Origin: Hyphococcus flavus
GTDB lineage: Bacteria; Pseudomonadota; Alphaproteobacteria; Caulobacterales; Parvularculaceae
Reading direction: 5' to 3'
DNA: 64,000 nt
Assembly (NCBI RefSeq): GCF_028748065.1
Contig: NZ_CP118166.1
Span: 3,301,501-3,365,500 of the forward strand
Below the pieces are notes generated by a model. The model had not been told where the DNA came from and did not search any database. It worked only from the letters and a program-made list of their open reading frames with translations. Position numbers and translations under genes: made by a program. Every line of letters begins with the position of its first letter. Position 1 is the stretch's first letter. Positions 45,397-53,899 of the stretch are shown here, piece by piece.

Positions 45397-45407
45397 GCAA
45401 GACGGTC

Positions 45408-45953
45408 TTATATCTCTTGACCGTCAAGTTCACGGCGCAGAACGCGGGCGCGCTGGCGCGCATTCTCATCATGCGGGTTCCATTCAAGAACCTTCTGGAA
45501 CATGTCATAGGCGTCGCGTTTTTCCCCGCCGGACAAAAGAAGCTCGGCAAGGGTCGAGCGCACGTCGAAATGGCGCGGCTCAAGCTCCAGCGCGCGGGTG
45601 AAATCCTGGATGGCGCCGGGGCGGTCCTCCGTCGCGAGCCTGACATGCCCGCGCAGCGCATACCCTTGCGCGAAATTCGGTGCGAGGCCGACGACATGGT
45701 CAAGCAAGGTCAGCGAAAGGTCGAAAGCCGCATTATCAGCGCTCAGCTCTGCCCGGGCGTAAAGCAGGTCCACCGTGTCGCTGGGGGCATCGGCCCAGAT
45801 CTCGAGGATCCGGCCCACATTTTCCTCAGCACGCAGGGCATCGCCGACCCGCAATTCCTCAAACAGGTGGTCGAGGCGCGGATCTGTCTGATCCGCGAAA
45901 GCGTGCCCTGAAAGCCCCGCCATCAACCCCAGAATGCAAAAAAGCCTTCGCAT
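45408..45953 (-). CDS. Exported TPR protein
   Basis: 181 residues from ATG 45953, giving a signal peptide MRRLFCILGLMAGLSGHAFA; an in-frame TTG at 45989 is less likely. Three to four tetratricopeptide-like helix pairs follow (FAQGYALRGHVRLATEDRPG, AIQDFTRALELEPRHFDVRS, KRDAYDMFQKVLEWNPHDEN). TPR proteins act as scaffolds for protein complexes; no partner can be named. Confidence 0.82.
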   Translation of the reverse strand: MRRLFCILGLMAGLSGHAFADQTDPRLDHLFEELRVGDALRAEENVGRILEIWADAPSDTVDLLYARAELSADNAAFDLSLTLLDHVVGLAPNFAQGYALRGHVRLATEDRPGAIQDFTRALELEPRHFDVRSTLAELLLSGGEKRDAYDMFQKVLEWNPHDENARQRARVLRRELDGQEI

Positions 45954-46021
45954 GAGCGAAAGCTTAAGGCGCAAACCCTTAAAAACCAAGGAAATTTCGC
46001 GAGCGGCAGGCTAAAATGAAG

Positions 46022-46147
46022 TTAAGCCTGCTTGGCCTTGAAGCGCCGCTGGGTCTTGTTGATCACATAGACGCGGCCCTTGCGGCGGACGACGCGGCAG
46101 TCTTTATGCCGGTTCTTCAACGACTTAAGGGACGAACGGACTTTCAT
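46022..46147 (-). CDS. rpmJ: 50S ribosomal protein L36
   Basis: 41 residues from ATG 46147 ([20 protein letters not shown]), the longer L36 form that has only one cysteine, so no zinc ribbon. The longer frame from 46249 adds unrelated sequence. No neighbour overlap; the gap to blaI (46148-46423) holds divergent promoters. Confidence 0.95.
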   Translation of the reverse strand: MKVRSSLKSLKNRHKDCRVVRRKGRVYVINKTQRRFKAKQA

Positions 46148-46386
46148 GACCAAATGCCTTTTCGGGGCGCTTACGCGCGCGTTTTGCAGTTGCGAGCGGC
46201 GGGAATTAGCCAAACAAGGCCTGAAAGTCAACGGGCGCGCAAGCACCATCCTTGGACAACATCATTTTTTGCAATTGTCCGGAAGTCCCATTGTACTGTT
46301 CGTTCTATAGGTCTGCTCTGCACTCAAAAGCAGACCATAAAAAACACACTCTAACTAGCGGAAAGAGAAATCATTCAGCAAACAGC

Positions 46387-46414
46387 TTGACTTATGTTAC
46401 CGATGTAACATATT
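46387..46414 (+). promoter_or_regulatory. blaI promoter with embedded 20-bp palindromic operator
   Basis: TTGACT (46387-46392) and CATATT (46409-46414) are separated by 16 bases. The palindrome TATGTTAC-CGAT-GTAACATA (46393-46412) fills the space between them. BlaI-type repressors bind such GTTAC/GTAAC palindromes. Predicted transcription would start near base 46421, three bases before the ATG, and there is no ribosome site, so the message is likely leaderless. Confidence 0.65.
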
Positions 46415-46423
46415 TGTCTATTC

Positions 46424-46795
46424 ATGTCACAACTCAGTAAATCCGAACTTGCCATCCTGAAAGTCCTTTGGACGGATGCGCCATTATCTGCGCGGGAAAT
46501 ACAAGAAAGAGTTGGCCAACAATTAGATTGGTCGTTTTCGACGACACGTACGACACTATCGCGTATGGTGGATAAGGCGCTGCTGCGACTGGATACGAAA
46601 CACGGCGTTCGCGTTTACACCCCCGTCGAAAGTAAAGCCCGCACGTTATCCGGCGTCATGCGCGAGTTCTTCGATACATTTTTTGAAATGAAAGGCCCGC
46701 TTCCCACGGCCGCTTTTCACGACAGCAAAATATTGTCCGAAGAAGAGTGGTTAGAGCTGGACCGTCTTCTCAATGAAAACGGCGATAATGATTAA
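46424..46795 (+). CDS. blaI: BlaI/MecI/CopY family repressor
   Basis: 123 residues. Winged-helix domain at the N-terminus (MSQLSKSELAILKVLWTDAP, SFSTTRTTLSRMVDKALLRL, HGVRVYTPVE) and a C-terminal dimer helix. It is expected to repress its own operon until cut by the M56 protease encoded next. It overlaps that gene by 23 bases. The operator lies immediately upstream. Confidence 0.9.
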   Translation: MSQLSKSELAILKVLWTDAPLSAREIQERVGQQLDWSFSTTRTTLSRMVDKALLRLDTKHGVRVYTPVESKARTLSGVMREFFDTFFEMKGPLPTAAFHDSKILSEEEWLELDRLLNENGDND

Positions 46796-48092
46796 CGCGC
46801 TGATCATTGTGCATCTATGGAGCCTTGTCGTTGCTGGCGGCGCATGGATCCTCCAGCGTGACGGTAACGGACGGGTCGGGGCGCATTTCCCGGCCCCGAA
46901 CATATGGTTCCTTCTGATCATACTTTGTTTGTTGCCGGGAGCGCTCTACTTAATCCCCCTTGGTAATGTCGTCAGCATACCAACGACAGAAGCGTTCGAA
47001 GTATTTTCCATACAAGCCAATGAGTTCTCAACAGATGGAATGAGGCCCTTAAGTTTTCTAGCGGCGTATATTGGTCTTGGCGTTTTTCTTATGGGGCGTA
47101 CGCTCTGGCGGTGGGTGCGATTGCAGAGCTTGCCTTTGGCGCCGACAGCCGAACCCGATATTTTTGCAACACCGGAGATGATCCCGCCCTTGACCCTGTC
47201 ATGGCCACGCAGAGCAGTCGTTTTGCCAAAAGGGTTTGAAGCGCAGGAGCCATTGATACGACATGAGCGTGCTCATTTACGCCACAATGATGCTGAGGTC
47301 ACGCTGTTGCTCCTGCTCTTACAGGACATAATGTTGCGAAATCCCGGGATAATTTTCCTGGTGCGGCAATGGCGTTTGGCAATTGAATTACGCGCAGATC
47401 GTGCGGCGACAAGAAACCTTACCGCACCAGAACGCAAAGACTACGCGGCGTTCTTGCTAAATATTCAGCGCCCAACCACGCGCCACAACGAAACGCTTCC
47501 CTGTCCGACTGCGCGGCTTAACTCCACACCGCACCGGCATGCGAAGATGAGACTTATCGGAATCATAGAGGATGAATCCAGCGACAAAAAGCGCCGCTGG
47601 AGTGCGGCGGTCCTTTCAACGTTTTTTGCAGCTAGCGGGATTGGTCTTTTGAGTGCTGGCGCCAAAGCCTATGAAGCTGGAGCAAATGCAGGCTCTGGTC
47701 CTGATGATTACACCCTTATCGACTACGTCAAGCAAACAGCTTTGCAAATGCCCGGCAATTGCCCCGGTCTCATTGATGATATCAAAGCGCGCGGCGTTAA
47801 AATTGAAGAGAAAGAGCTCATGATCAATGGTCGCCCCGTTCCGCATCTTACACTGAATTTGGGCACCGTCGTTCTAAATCATGATGTTCGAAAGGATGGG
47901 AGTATTCACAATCCGCGCGTTATCGATTCCACCCATCCCTGTTTCGAAGCCAATGCCAAAGCCGGCATCGCTCAATGGACGGCCGCACCACAAGAATTTG
48001 CAATCAAGGATGCAGCGGTAAAGCTGCATTTCGTAATATCAGGGGCAACGGGTGAGGAATTGAACCAGCAACTGTTCAATATTGCGCAATAA
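46773..48092 (+). CDS. BlaR1-type M56 metallopeptidase with TonB-C-like tail
   Basis: 439 residues. Three membrane helices in the first 110 residues, then the M56 zinc motif HERAH at 164-168 (IRHERAHLRHNDAE) and downstream metal-ligand region ELRADRAATRN. A fourth helix is near 275-300. The last 140 residues form an extracytoplasmic domain that resembles a TonB C-terminal domain (VVLNHDVRKDGSIHNPRVID, STHPCFEANAKAGIAQW). It lacks a penicillin-binding sensor, so the signal it senses is probably not a classical beta-lactam. It overlaps blaI by 23 bases. Confidence 0.85.
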   Translation: MKTAIMINALIIVHLWSLVVAGGAWILQRDGNGRVGAHFPAPNIWFLLIILCLLPGALYLIPLGNVVSIPTTEAFEVFSIQANEFSTDGMRPLSFLAAYIGLGVFLMGRTLWRWVRLQSLPLAPTAEPDIFATPEMIPPLTLSWPRRAVVLPKGFEAQEPLIRHERAHLRHNDAEVTLLLLLLQDIMLRNPGIIFLVRQWRLAIELRADRAATRNLTAPERKDYAAFLLNIQRPTTRHNETLPCPTARLNSTPHRHAKMRLIGIIEDESSDKKRRWSAAVLSTFFAASGIGLLSAGAKAYEAGANAGSGPDDYTLIDYVKQTALQMPGNCPGLIDDIKARGVKIEEKELMINGRPVPHLTLNLGTVVLNHDVRKDGSIHNPRVIDSTHPCFEANAKAGIAQWTAAPQEFAIKDAAVKLHFVISGATGEELNQQLFNIAQ

Positions 48093-48153
48093 CGCAAACA
48101 CCAGCTTCGCCAAAATGCAGGACTAAACTTCTCGCGCCATCGAAGGAAATATC

Positions 48154-49077
48154 ATGAAGCGAATTTCACCAACTATTGTTCTGTTTTCCACTTTTCTGGC
48201 TGCCAGTTGCGCTGGCAGTTCTCAGGCCGAAAGCGCCAATTCTGTCTCCACAGAAAGTAGCGCCGCGCTCGCTGCTTACGAAATGCCAAGAACGCACGTT
48301 GCGCCTATCAAGCAAAGCAACAAGGACAGGCAATATGAACTTTATATCAAATTGCCAGAGAACTATTCAGAAAACACCGATGCAAAATATCCCGTGATCT
48401 ATACCACTGATGCTGTGGTGCACATGGATATGCTGTCCGGTTCCACCGAGTTTTTGATGCCCAATGTTATTTTGGTGGGCATTTCCTATCAAAAAAATCT
48501 TGGAGATGAACGGGCGAATGCCAGCAGGTTTCGCGATTATCAGATGGCGGAGTACACGGATCCGGAAATTCAAGCTCGATTTCAAGGTGGGCAAGTCAGC
48601 GCTCACCTGGATTTCATTCGCAACGATGTGATTCCATATATTGAATCCAGATATCGAACAATTCCAGACGAACGCACTTATTTCGGTTATTCGCTTGGTG
48701 GCGCATTTGGCGCTTACATTTTATTCGCAGAACCAGACACGTTTAAGCATTATATTCTTGGCGCGCCCGCTTTTAATCCGCGTAGCCTCCAAATTGTTGA
48801 TGAGCTTGAAGCAAAAACCGCCCCCCACCAAGGCGAGATGAACGTCAATGTCTTTGTCGCTCTTGGTGATCTGGAAAGAGACGAAGATAAAGAAGCGGTT
48901 GATCACTTCATGTCGGTTCTGCAGCGAAGAAGTCAATCAGACATGACCCTTACCGGTCTCGAAATTATCAAAAATTCTGACCATGCCGAAGCATTCCCCG
49001 AGACCGCTATACGCGGCGTAAGATGGTTAGCGGCAATGAACAGTGAAGTAATTAGTACGCACGACGAGGAAAATTAA
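48154..49077 (+). CDS. Alpha/beta-hydrolase lipoprotein (esterase D/IroE-like)
   Basis: 307 residues. Lipoprotein signal MKRISPTIVLFSTFLAASCA with lipobox AASC, Cys19. The esterase motif GYSLGG lies near 175-180, the oxyanion region is YPVIYTTDAV and the C-terminal histidine is in NSDHAEAFPE. The family includes siderophore esterases and other carboxylesterases. GAAGGAAAT precedes the start. It follows the blaR-like gene by 61 bases in the same orientation and is probably under the same BlaI control. Confidence 0.85.
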   Translation: MKRISPTIVLFSTFLAASCAGSSQAESANSVSTESSAALAAYEMPRTHVAPIKQSNKDRQYELYIKLPENYSENTDAKYPVIYTTDAVVHMDMLSGSTEFLMPNVILVGISYQKNLGDERANASRFRDYQMAEYTDPEIQARFQGGQVSAHLDFIRNDVIPYIESRYRTIPDERTYFGYSLGGAFGAYILFAEPDTFKHYILGAPAFNPRSLQIVDELEAKTAPHQGEMNVNVFVALGDLERDEDKEAVDHFMSVLQRRSQSDMTLTGLEIIKNSDHAEAFPETAIRGVRWLAAMNSEVISTHDEEN

Positions 49078-49163
49078 AAGTAGCGGGATTATAAAGGTTT
49101 CTAATTAGGACCCGCCAACTTCATTCAAATAAAAATCTATCGTGTCTTAAAAAGGAATACATC

Positions 49164-50450
49164 ATGAACCCTTTTTCACCATTTCTAATTCTTTTCTCCG
49201 TGCTCCTGATTGCGAGTTGTGAAGGTCCTGCAGAGGCCAACATCTCCGAGGACAATGAAAATTATTCCGCGCAAGAGGCCACAGCCGACAAGGCCGAGCC
49301 GGGGTTCTGGAAAAACCCCAATGAGATCTATGTCTCAACAGAGTGGCCAATGGATGATGACGATCTTAAAATTTGGGAAGTGCCGAAACTTGAAAAAGCC
49401 TTGATCGACCCTGCACCGGCGGAAAGAAACGATGGCCTTTCGGTGGGCGAATTAGGCGTCGATGGCGGCGATAAAGACATGATTGTTAAGGTGGCTGAGG
49501 AAATCGCCGATAGCCAACACGGAAACATTGACAGCCTGCTGATTGCCCATAAGGGTAAGCTCTTATTTGAATCCTATTATTCGAACGGCCGGCTAAACCT
49601 GACCCATCCGCAAGCGTCAGCGACGAAAACATATACAAGCTTGGCGCTTGGCCGGGCTATTCAGCTTGGCTATCTGACTATGGAAGATTTGGACAAGCCA
49701 GTGATCAGTTTTCTCGACGATCTGGATCCGTCAAAGTTTGTTGAAGGCGCCGAACGGGTTACGCTGCACCATGCATTGACGATGCGCACAGGAATTCGCA
49801 TCAACGACGAGCAACGAGAAGAGTTTGAGAATAATCCCGACCAAGTAAAGAGGCAAAAATTTGTTCAAGCCATTTTCGAGCTGAGCGCGCCCATTACCGA
49901 AGAGTCGCAGAGCTCTTTTGCATATGGAAACTATGCTAGCGCCCTGGTAATGCAGGTCATCGATGCTGTCGTACCCAGTGGCGCCGAAGAGTTTGTCAAA
50001 AACGAGCTTCTGAGCAAATTAGACATTACAACGTATAGATGGCTATCTGAATTTGGGTTGCCAGCAGGGGGATGGAAATCAAGCTTTACATCTCGCGACA
50101 TGATGAAGTTTGGATTGTTGGCGGCCAATAAAGGCAAATGGAATGGCGAACAGCTGGTTTCAGAAGCCTATATCATAAAAGCCACAAGCCAAATCCTCTC
50201 CACCGGCGATGATGATATTTATGGCGGCGGTAAAGACGTCTCCAATGCGGGATATGGCTACTTCTGGTGGAGTGCAGATTTGAAATCTGGAGACAAGACC
50301 TATCAAACGCCGAATGCACAAGGCGGCGGTGGGCAGTTCATAATTTTAGTCGATGAGCTCGATATAGTCATTGTGTCGACAGCTGGTATGCGCAGTCCAA
50401 AGAGTTTGCAGCTCGCTGCGGAGAGAATTCTGCCGGCTTTTGTACAATAA
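49164..50450 (+). CDS. Serine hydrolase lipoprotein, beta-lactamase/DD-peptidase fold
   Basis: 428 residues. Lipoprotein signal MNPFSPFLILFSVLLIASCE with lipobox IASC, Cys19. The catalytic SxxK is SATK, near residue 152, and the second motif is YGN (SFAYGNYASALVMQ). The third motif region (GGGGQF) is present but unusual. It is a class C beta-lactamase-like or EstB-like esterase. It follows the esterase gene by 86 bases and ends the blaI cluster. Confidence 0.85.
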   Translation: MNPFSPFLILFSVLLIASCEGPAEANISEDNENYSAQEATADKAEPGFWKNPNEIYVSTEWPMDDDDLKIWEVPKLEKALIDPAPAERNDGLSVGELGVDGGDKDMIVKVAEEIADSQHGNIDSLLIAHKGKLLFESYYSNGRLNLTHPQASATKTYTSLALGRAIQLGYLTMEDLDKPVISFLDDLDPSKFVEGAERVTLHHALTMRTGIRINDEQREEFENNPDQVKRQKFVQAIFELSAPITEESQSSFAYGNYASALVMQVIDAVVPSGAEEFVKNELLSKLDITTYRWLSEFGLPAGGWKSSFTSRDMMKFGLLAANKGKWNGEQLVSEAYIIKATSQILSTGDDDIYGGGKDVSNAGYGYFWWSADLKSGDKTYQTPNAQGGGGQFIILVDELDIVIVSTAGMRSPKSLQLAAERILPAFVQ

Positions 50451-50587
50451 ACTCGAAAAGGCTGGGTGCGGTCTGGAACAAAAAATACAACTCCCTTCGT
50501 TTATTCCTGCTGTTGCCGCGTTGGGGCCAACCCCTCCATTATGACCGCAATGAGCATATAATAGAAGCAACCTTCAGGCGCCGGACC

Positions 50588-50686
50588 TCACCCCTGCTCC
50601 CGCTCGATATAATCGTCGATCACGCGTTCGAGCACGGTCATGGGCACGTTGCCGCCGAGGACCACGGCGTCGTTAAAGCGGCGGAA
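50588..50686 (-). pseudogene. Remnant of a DUF885 gene 3' end
   Basis: The 91 bases 50596-50686 match 51930-52020 at 88 positions, in the same orientation, so they are a copy of the last part of the DUF885 gene. Read on the minus strand it gives FRRFNDAVVLGGNVPMTVLE and a stop. Beyond 50686 the similarity ends. The rest of the 50451-50806 gap has no supported gene. Confidence 0.85.
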
Positions 50687-50757
50687 AGTCCTCAGAACTG
50701 CGACTAAGAATGCCCTAACCGCAGAAACGACGCCGCCCTCAGGGTTGTAAATCCTTG

Positions 50758-50786
50758 TTGACTTTGGCCCTCCAGAACACGAAAAT
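50758..50786 (+). promoter_or_regulatory. Putative sigma-70 promoter for the 50.8-kb orphan gene
   Basis: TTGACT (50758-50763) and GAAAAT (50781-50786) with a 17-base spacer, about 20 bases before the orphan gene start. Confidence 0.4.
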
Positions 50787-50806
50787 GTTACCTAATCCTA
50801 GGGGGG

Positions 50807-51301
50807 ATGATCGTGACTAAAGCGATTTTGGGATTATTGGGGCTTCAAACAGTACTATTGCTGGTGTTGACGTTTCGCATTGCGGATCTTGAGCGCATCG
50901 ATTCGACAACAAGAGCTTATGCAGAAGAAAGAACCCTTCCCTTACAGAATAACGACCGCGCTGCAGCGCGCCCTCAATCCGTTGGTCTGAGTGCGGAGGA
51001 AATTCGAGAAATCGTTCGCAGCGAAATGGCGTTAGCCGTTTCGGAAATCACGGTCGCGCAATCTTCCAACAGTGCGGCCACGCCGCAACGCCAGCCATTG
51101 ATTGACGAACGGCAAATAGAATTGATGCGCGCCTCGGTTGAAGCAGATTTAAACGCGATGCGTGCCACTGGCCGCTCCACCCCTAGTGAAATGGCGGCGC
51201 TACAGTCCAAGATTGCGAAGCTGCCGCCACGAGAGCGTAAAGCCGCACTCGATCGCCTGACCAAAGCAATCAACGATGGGTATATAGACGCCCAGCTTTA
51301 A
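50807..51301 (+). CDS. Hypothetical membrane-anchored coiled-coil protein
   Basis: 164 residues, not recognised. One N-terminal membrane helix (AILGLLGLQTVLLLVLTF) and a long helical, polar remainder (LSAEEIREIVRSEMALAVSE, TPSEMAALQSKIAKLPPRER). The AGGGGGG at 50800-50806 touches this ATG, but sits six bases before an in-frame GTG at 50813, so that GTG may be the real start. It lies between two direct copies of the DUF885 3' end. Confidence 0.7.
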   Translation: MIVTKAILGLLGLQTVLLLVLTFRIADLERIDSTTRAYAEERTLPLQNNDRAAARPQSVGLSAEEIREIVRSEMALAVSEITVAQSSNSAATPQRQPLIDERQIELMRASVEADLNAMRATGRSTPSEMAALQSKIAKLPPRERKAALDRLTKAINDGYIDAQL

Positions 51302-51328
51302 AACTTAACAGCAACTGAGGAGTGTATG

Positions 51329-51775
51329 ATGAAATTAACAAAAGTGGGCGCAGGCGCAACTGTCGCCCTTACATTGATGGCGACTGCGGCGTTTGCCGGC
51401 CTTCGCCAGCCGGCGCCAGTGGCCGTCGACCTTGATGCGCAATTTGCTTCAGGCGACCTCATCACAGCCGCTGACGCCAAGAACGACGAGGTCTTTATCG
51501 GTTGCGGCACGCGCAACTTTGACGATGGCGTCGGAGGCGTTTTCAGGTTCGCGTTTTGCCAAGCAGCCGACGCTGAAGGGGATCGGGTTGTTTGCAACAC
51601 GTCCAATCCGGAACTCGTTCAAACAATTCGGGAAATCAATGATAGCGGCTACATTCAGTTTTCCTGGACCGATGACGGCGCTGGCAACTTGACTTGTTCG
51701 GCAACCGGCTTCTCCACGCAGTCGTTCTATGCGGACAAGCACTCAAAAGGAAACCAAAAGGGTAACGAGCGCTAA
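51329..51775 (+). CDS. Hypothetical secreted protein with four cysteines
   Basis: 148 residues from ATG 51329, with GAGGAG six bases upstream; the ATG three bases earlier is possible. Signal peptide MKLTKVGAGATVALTLMATA with cleavage after AFA. Mature part is about 125 residues with four cysteines (FIGCGTRNF, RFAFCQAADAE, RVVCNTSN, LTCSATG) that could form two disulfides, and an aromatic YIQFSWTDD motif. No known family recognised. The C-terminus is Lys/Gly-rich. A strong terminator follows. Confidence 0.72.
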   Translation: MKLTKVGAGATVALTLMATAAFAGLRQPAPVAVDLDAQFASGDLITAADAKNDEVFIGCGTRNFDDGVGGVFRFAFCQAADAEGDRVVCNTSNPELVQTIREINDSGYIQFSWTDDGAGNLTCSATGFSTQSFYADKHSKGNQKGNER

Positions 51776-51803
51776 TATTCTCGCCTTTATTTACTGTCGC
51801 CAG

Positions 51804-51835
51804 AAAAAACCGGCCCTTTATGGGCCGGTTTTTTT
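51804..51835 (+). terminator. Intrinsic terminator after the secreted orphan gene
   Basis: AACCGGCCC (51808-51816) and GGGCCGGTT (51822-51830) with a TTTAT loop, preceded by A-run and followed by TTTTTG. The A/T ends make it usable from either strand. Confidence 0.88.
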
Positions 51836-51921
51836 GTGAATTTGTTCAGGGCGTACAATCGCTCTCACCTCGCGCTGCAGGCCACTCACTGAAAGCGAAA
51901 ACGATGAAAAGTCAATTTAAC

Positions 51922-53742
51922 TTACCCGCGCTCCCGCTCGATATAATCGTCGATCACGCGTTCCAGGACGGTCATGGGCACGTTGCCGCCGAGGACCACG
52001 GCGTCGTTGAAGCGGCGGAAGTCGAACTTATCGCCCAGCGCCGCTTTTGCTTTCTCGCGCAGCGCGACAATCGCCGAATGGCCGACCTTGTAACCGCAGG
52101 CCTGACCCGGCCATGCACAATAGCGGTCAACCTCGCTCTGAACTTCGTCCGGGTTCGACCCATTATTCACAACGAAAAAGTCGATGCCCTGTTGCCGGGT
52201 CCAGCGCTTGGCGTGGAGGCCGGTGTCGACCACCAGACGGCAGGCGCGGAAGGCGAGCGATTGCAAGTATCCCAGCCGGCCAACGGGGAAGTCGTCATAA
52301 ACGCCAAGCTCATCGGCGATCCGTTCCGCGTAAAGCGCCCATCCTTCCGAATACGCATTAAACGCCAATAGCGAGCGGACCAGCGGTTGCTTGAATGTGT
52401 ACTCGCCCTGCCAGACATGGCCGGGGATCGCCTCGTGATAGGTAAGGTCTTGCAGCGTGAATGTCCGGTGAAGATCGGGCGTGCGTAAATTTATCCAGAA
52501 ATGACCGGGCTGAGTGCCGTCGATAGAGCCGGCGCCGCCATAGGCGCCGGGGGCGCCGTCCTCAACATCGGGGGAGATGCGCGTCACCTCAAGGAAACCG
52601 GGGACGAGCGTTTCAAACGCCTGCGGCATCAGCCCGCGAATTTCCTCCAGCTTTTCGTCGATGAACGCCATGATCTGCGCCCGGCCCTCGTCACCGTCTG
52701 CAAACTGATAGCGCGGGTCGTCGTAAAGCGCGGCCATACGCGCGCCAACGGGGCCGTCCTCATAGCCGATGGATTTGAGGATCGGGTCCATTTGCGCGTG
52801 CAGGCTGGCCAGTTCATCAAGGCCCATCTGGTGGACTTCGTCCGGGGTCATGGTTGTCGTGGTCGCCGCTTTCAGCGCCCAGGTATAATAGGCCTCGCCA
52901 TCGGGCTGGGCCCAAACGCCGGCGCTATCCGTTGCCTGCGCTTCCAGCGCTTCAAGGGCCGCTATCTGGCGTTCCATGGCGGGTGCGATTTTGTCTTCGG
53001 CGATGGCGCGCGCCTGATCGCTGTAGTCGCCGCCAAGGTCCGCGGCGCGGGTCGCCAGCGAGGTGACGATACCCCAGTTTTCTACCGGCGCCGCGCGGCC
53101 CGTGCGCAACTGGCCCAAGGTTTTCGCCATTAGAAAATCCGGCAGGATGACGCCGCGCGCGCCGTCGGCCGTAATGCGCTCCGATTCACCGTCGAGCTGT
53201 CCGGCGTAAGCTTCCATCCGCGCAAGGTAAGCGTCGGCGTCTTCGCTTGTTTCAATCTGGTGGGCGGAATCGAGGAACGACGGAATATCCACAAACGCGC
53301 CGGTATTCTGCGCCACCACATAAGGCGACGGCCGGTAAGACCAGTTCGAATTCAACAGCGCCATGTCGCCATTGGGGAAGTCGAACCCTTCAGCCGCCGT
53401 TTCGAACACCGTGCGGATCACATCGACGTTCAACGCCTCGCCCGCTTCCATATTGGACGTGTCGACTTTCTTAAGGCGGGCGAGCATGTCGCGCACATTG
53501 CTTTCAATCGCCGCCTGCCCTTCAGGGGACTGGTCAGACAGTTGCGATTTCAGTGCGCTGTATTTTCCATTGTCGATGCCGGCGCTCGACGCGGTTTCCG
53601 GATAGGAATTGAGCAGCAGGTCGGTCACGTCATCGAGAAGGTTTGTTTCCTCGTCGCCGCCTCCCTTCGAACAGGCTGGCAGGACCGACATCGCCGCCGT
53701 AGCAGCAGTTGTTTGAAGAAGCGTGCGGCGCGACATATTCAT
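51922..53742 (-). CDS. DUF885 family Tat-exported lipoprotein
   Basis: 606 residues from ATG 53742 (GGGGA eight bases upstream). The signal MNMSRRTLLQTTAATAAMSV is twin-arginine, and LPAC (Cys24) is a lipobox. The metal motif HEAIPGH is at 436-442 with a further GWALYAE downstream, as in DUF885 peptidase-like enzymes related to M32/M3 folds. It is likely a periplasmic zinc peptidase. The last 91 bases are duplicated at 50596-50686. Confidence 0.88.
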   Translation of the reverse strand: MNMSRRTLLQTTAATAAMSVLPACSKGGGDEETNLLDDVTDLLLNSYPETASSAGIDNGKYSALKSQLSDQSPEGQAAIESNVRDMLARLKKVDTSNMEAGEALNVDVIRTVFETAAEGFDFPNGDMALLNSNWSYRPSPYVVAQNTGAFVDIPSFLDSAHQIETSEDADAYLARMEAYAGQLDGESERITADGARGVILPDFLMAKTLGQLRTGRAAPVENWGIVTSLATRAADLGGDYSDQARAIAEDKIAPAMERQIAALEALEAQATDSAGVWAQPDGEAYYTWALKAATTTTMTPDEVHQMGLDELASLHAQMDPILKSIGYEDGPVGARMAALYDDPRYQFADGDEGRAQIMAFIDEKLEEIRGLMPQAFETLVPGFLEVTRISPDVEDGAPGAYGGAGSIDGTQPGHFWINLRTPDLHRTFTLQDLTYHEAIPGHVWQGEYTFKQPLVRSLLAFNAYSEGWALYAERIADELGVYDDFPVGRLGYLQSLAFRACRLVVDTGLHAKRWTRQQGIDFFVVNNGSNPDEVQSEVDRYCAWPGQACGYKVGHSAIVALREKAKAALGDKFDFRRFNDAVVLGGNVPMTVLERVIDDYIERERG

Positions 53743-53899
53743 TGGAATTTCCCCATCCTGGTGATTTTTGCGCGCAGCGTGCCGCAAAGCGCCGGGCATT
53801 GCAATTCGGATCGCTTAGGATCCGCGCCATAAGCCCTTTCGCGTCAGAATGTGTTACAAGCGTCGCCGTTATGTTGCGTCAGGGATTCGCGGAGGGAAG

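Noticed and set aside
45153-45911. 252-residue plus-strand ORF
   Set aside because: It lies across the palindromic mosaic and is antisense to the TPR gene; residues look like a shadow of that gene and it has no good start.
46387-50450. Classical beta-lactam resistance operon
   Set aside because: The sensor tail is TonB-C-like, not a penicillin-binding domain, and the last gene is only a beta-lactamase-fold hydrolase, so resistance cannot be claimed.
53260-53832. 190-residue plus-strand ORF antisense to DUF885
   Set aside because: Mirror of the real coding frame in GC-rich DNA; no ribosome site or recognisable domain.
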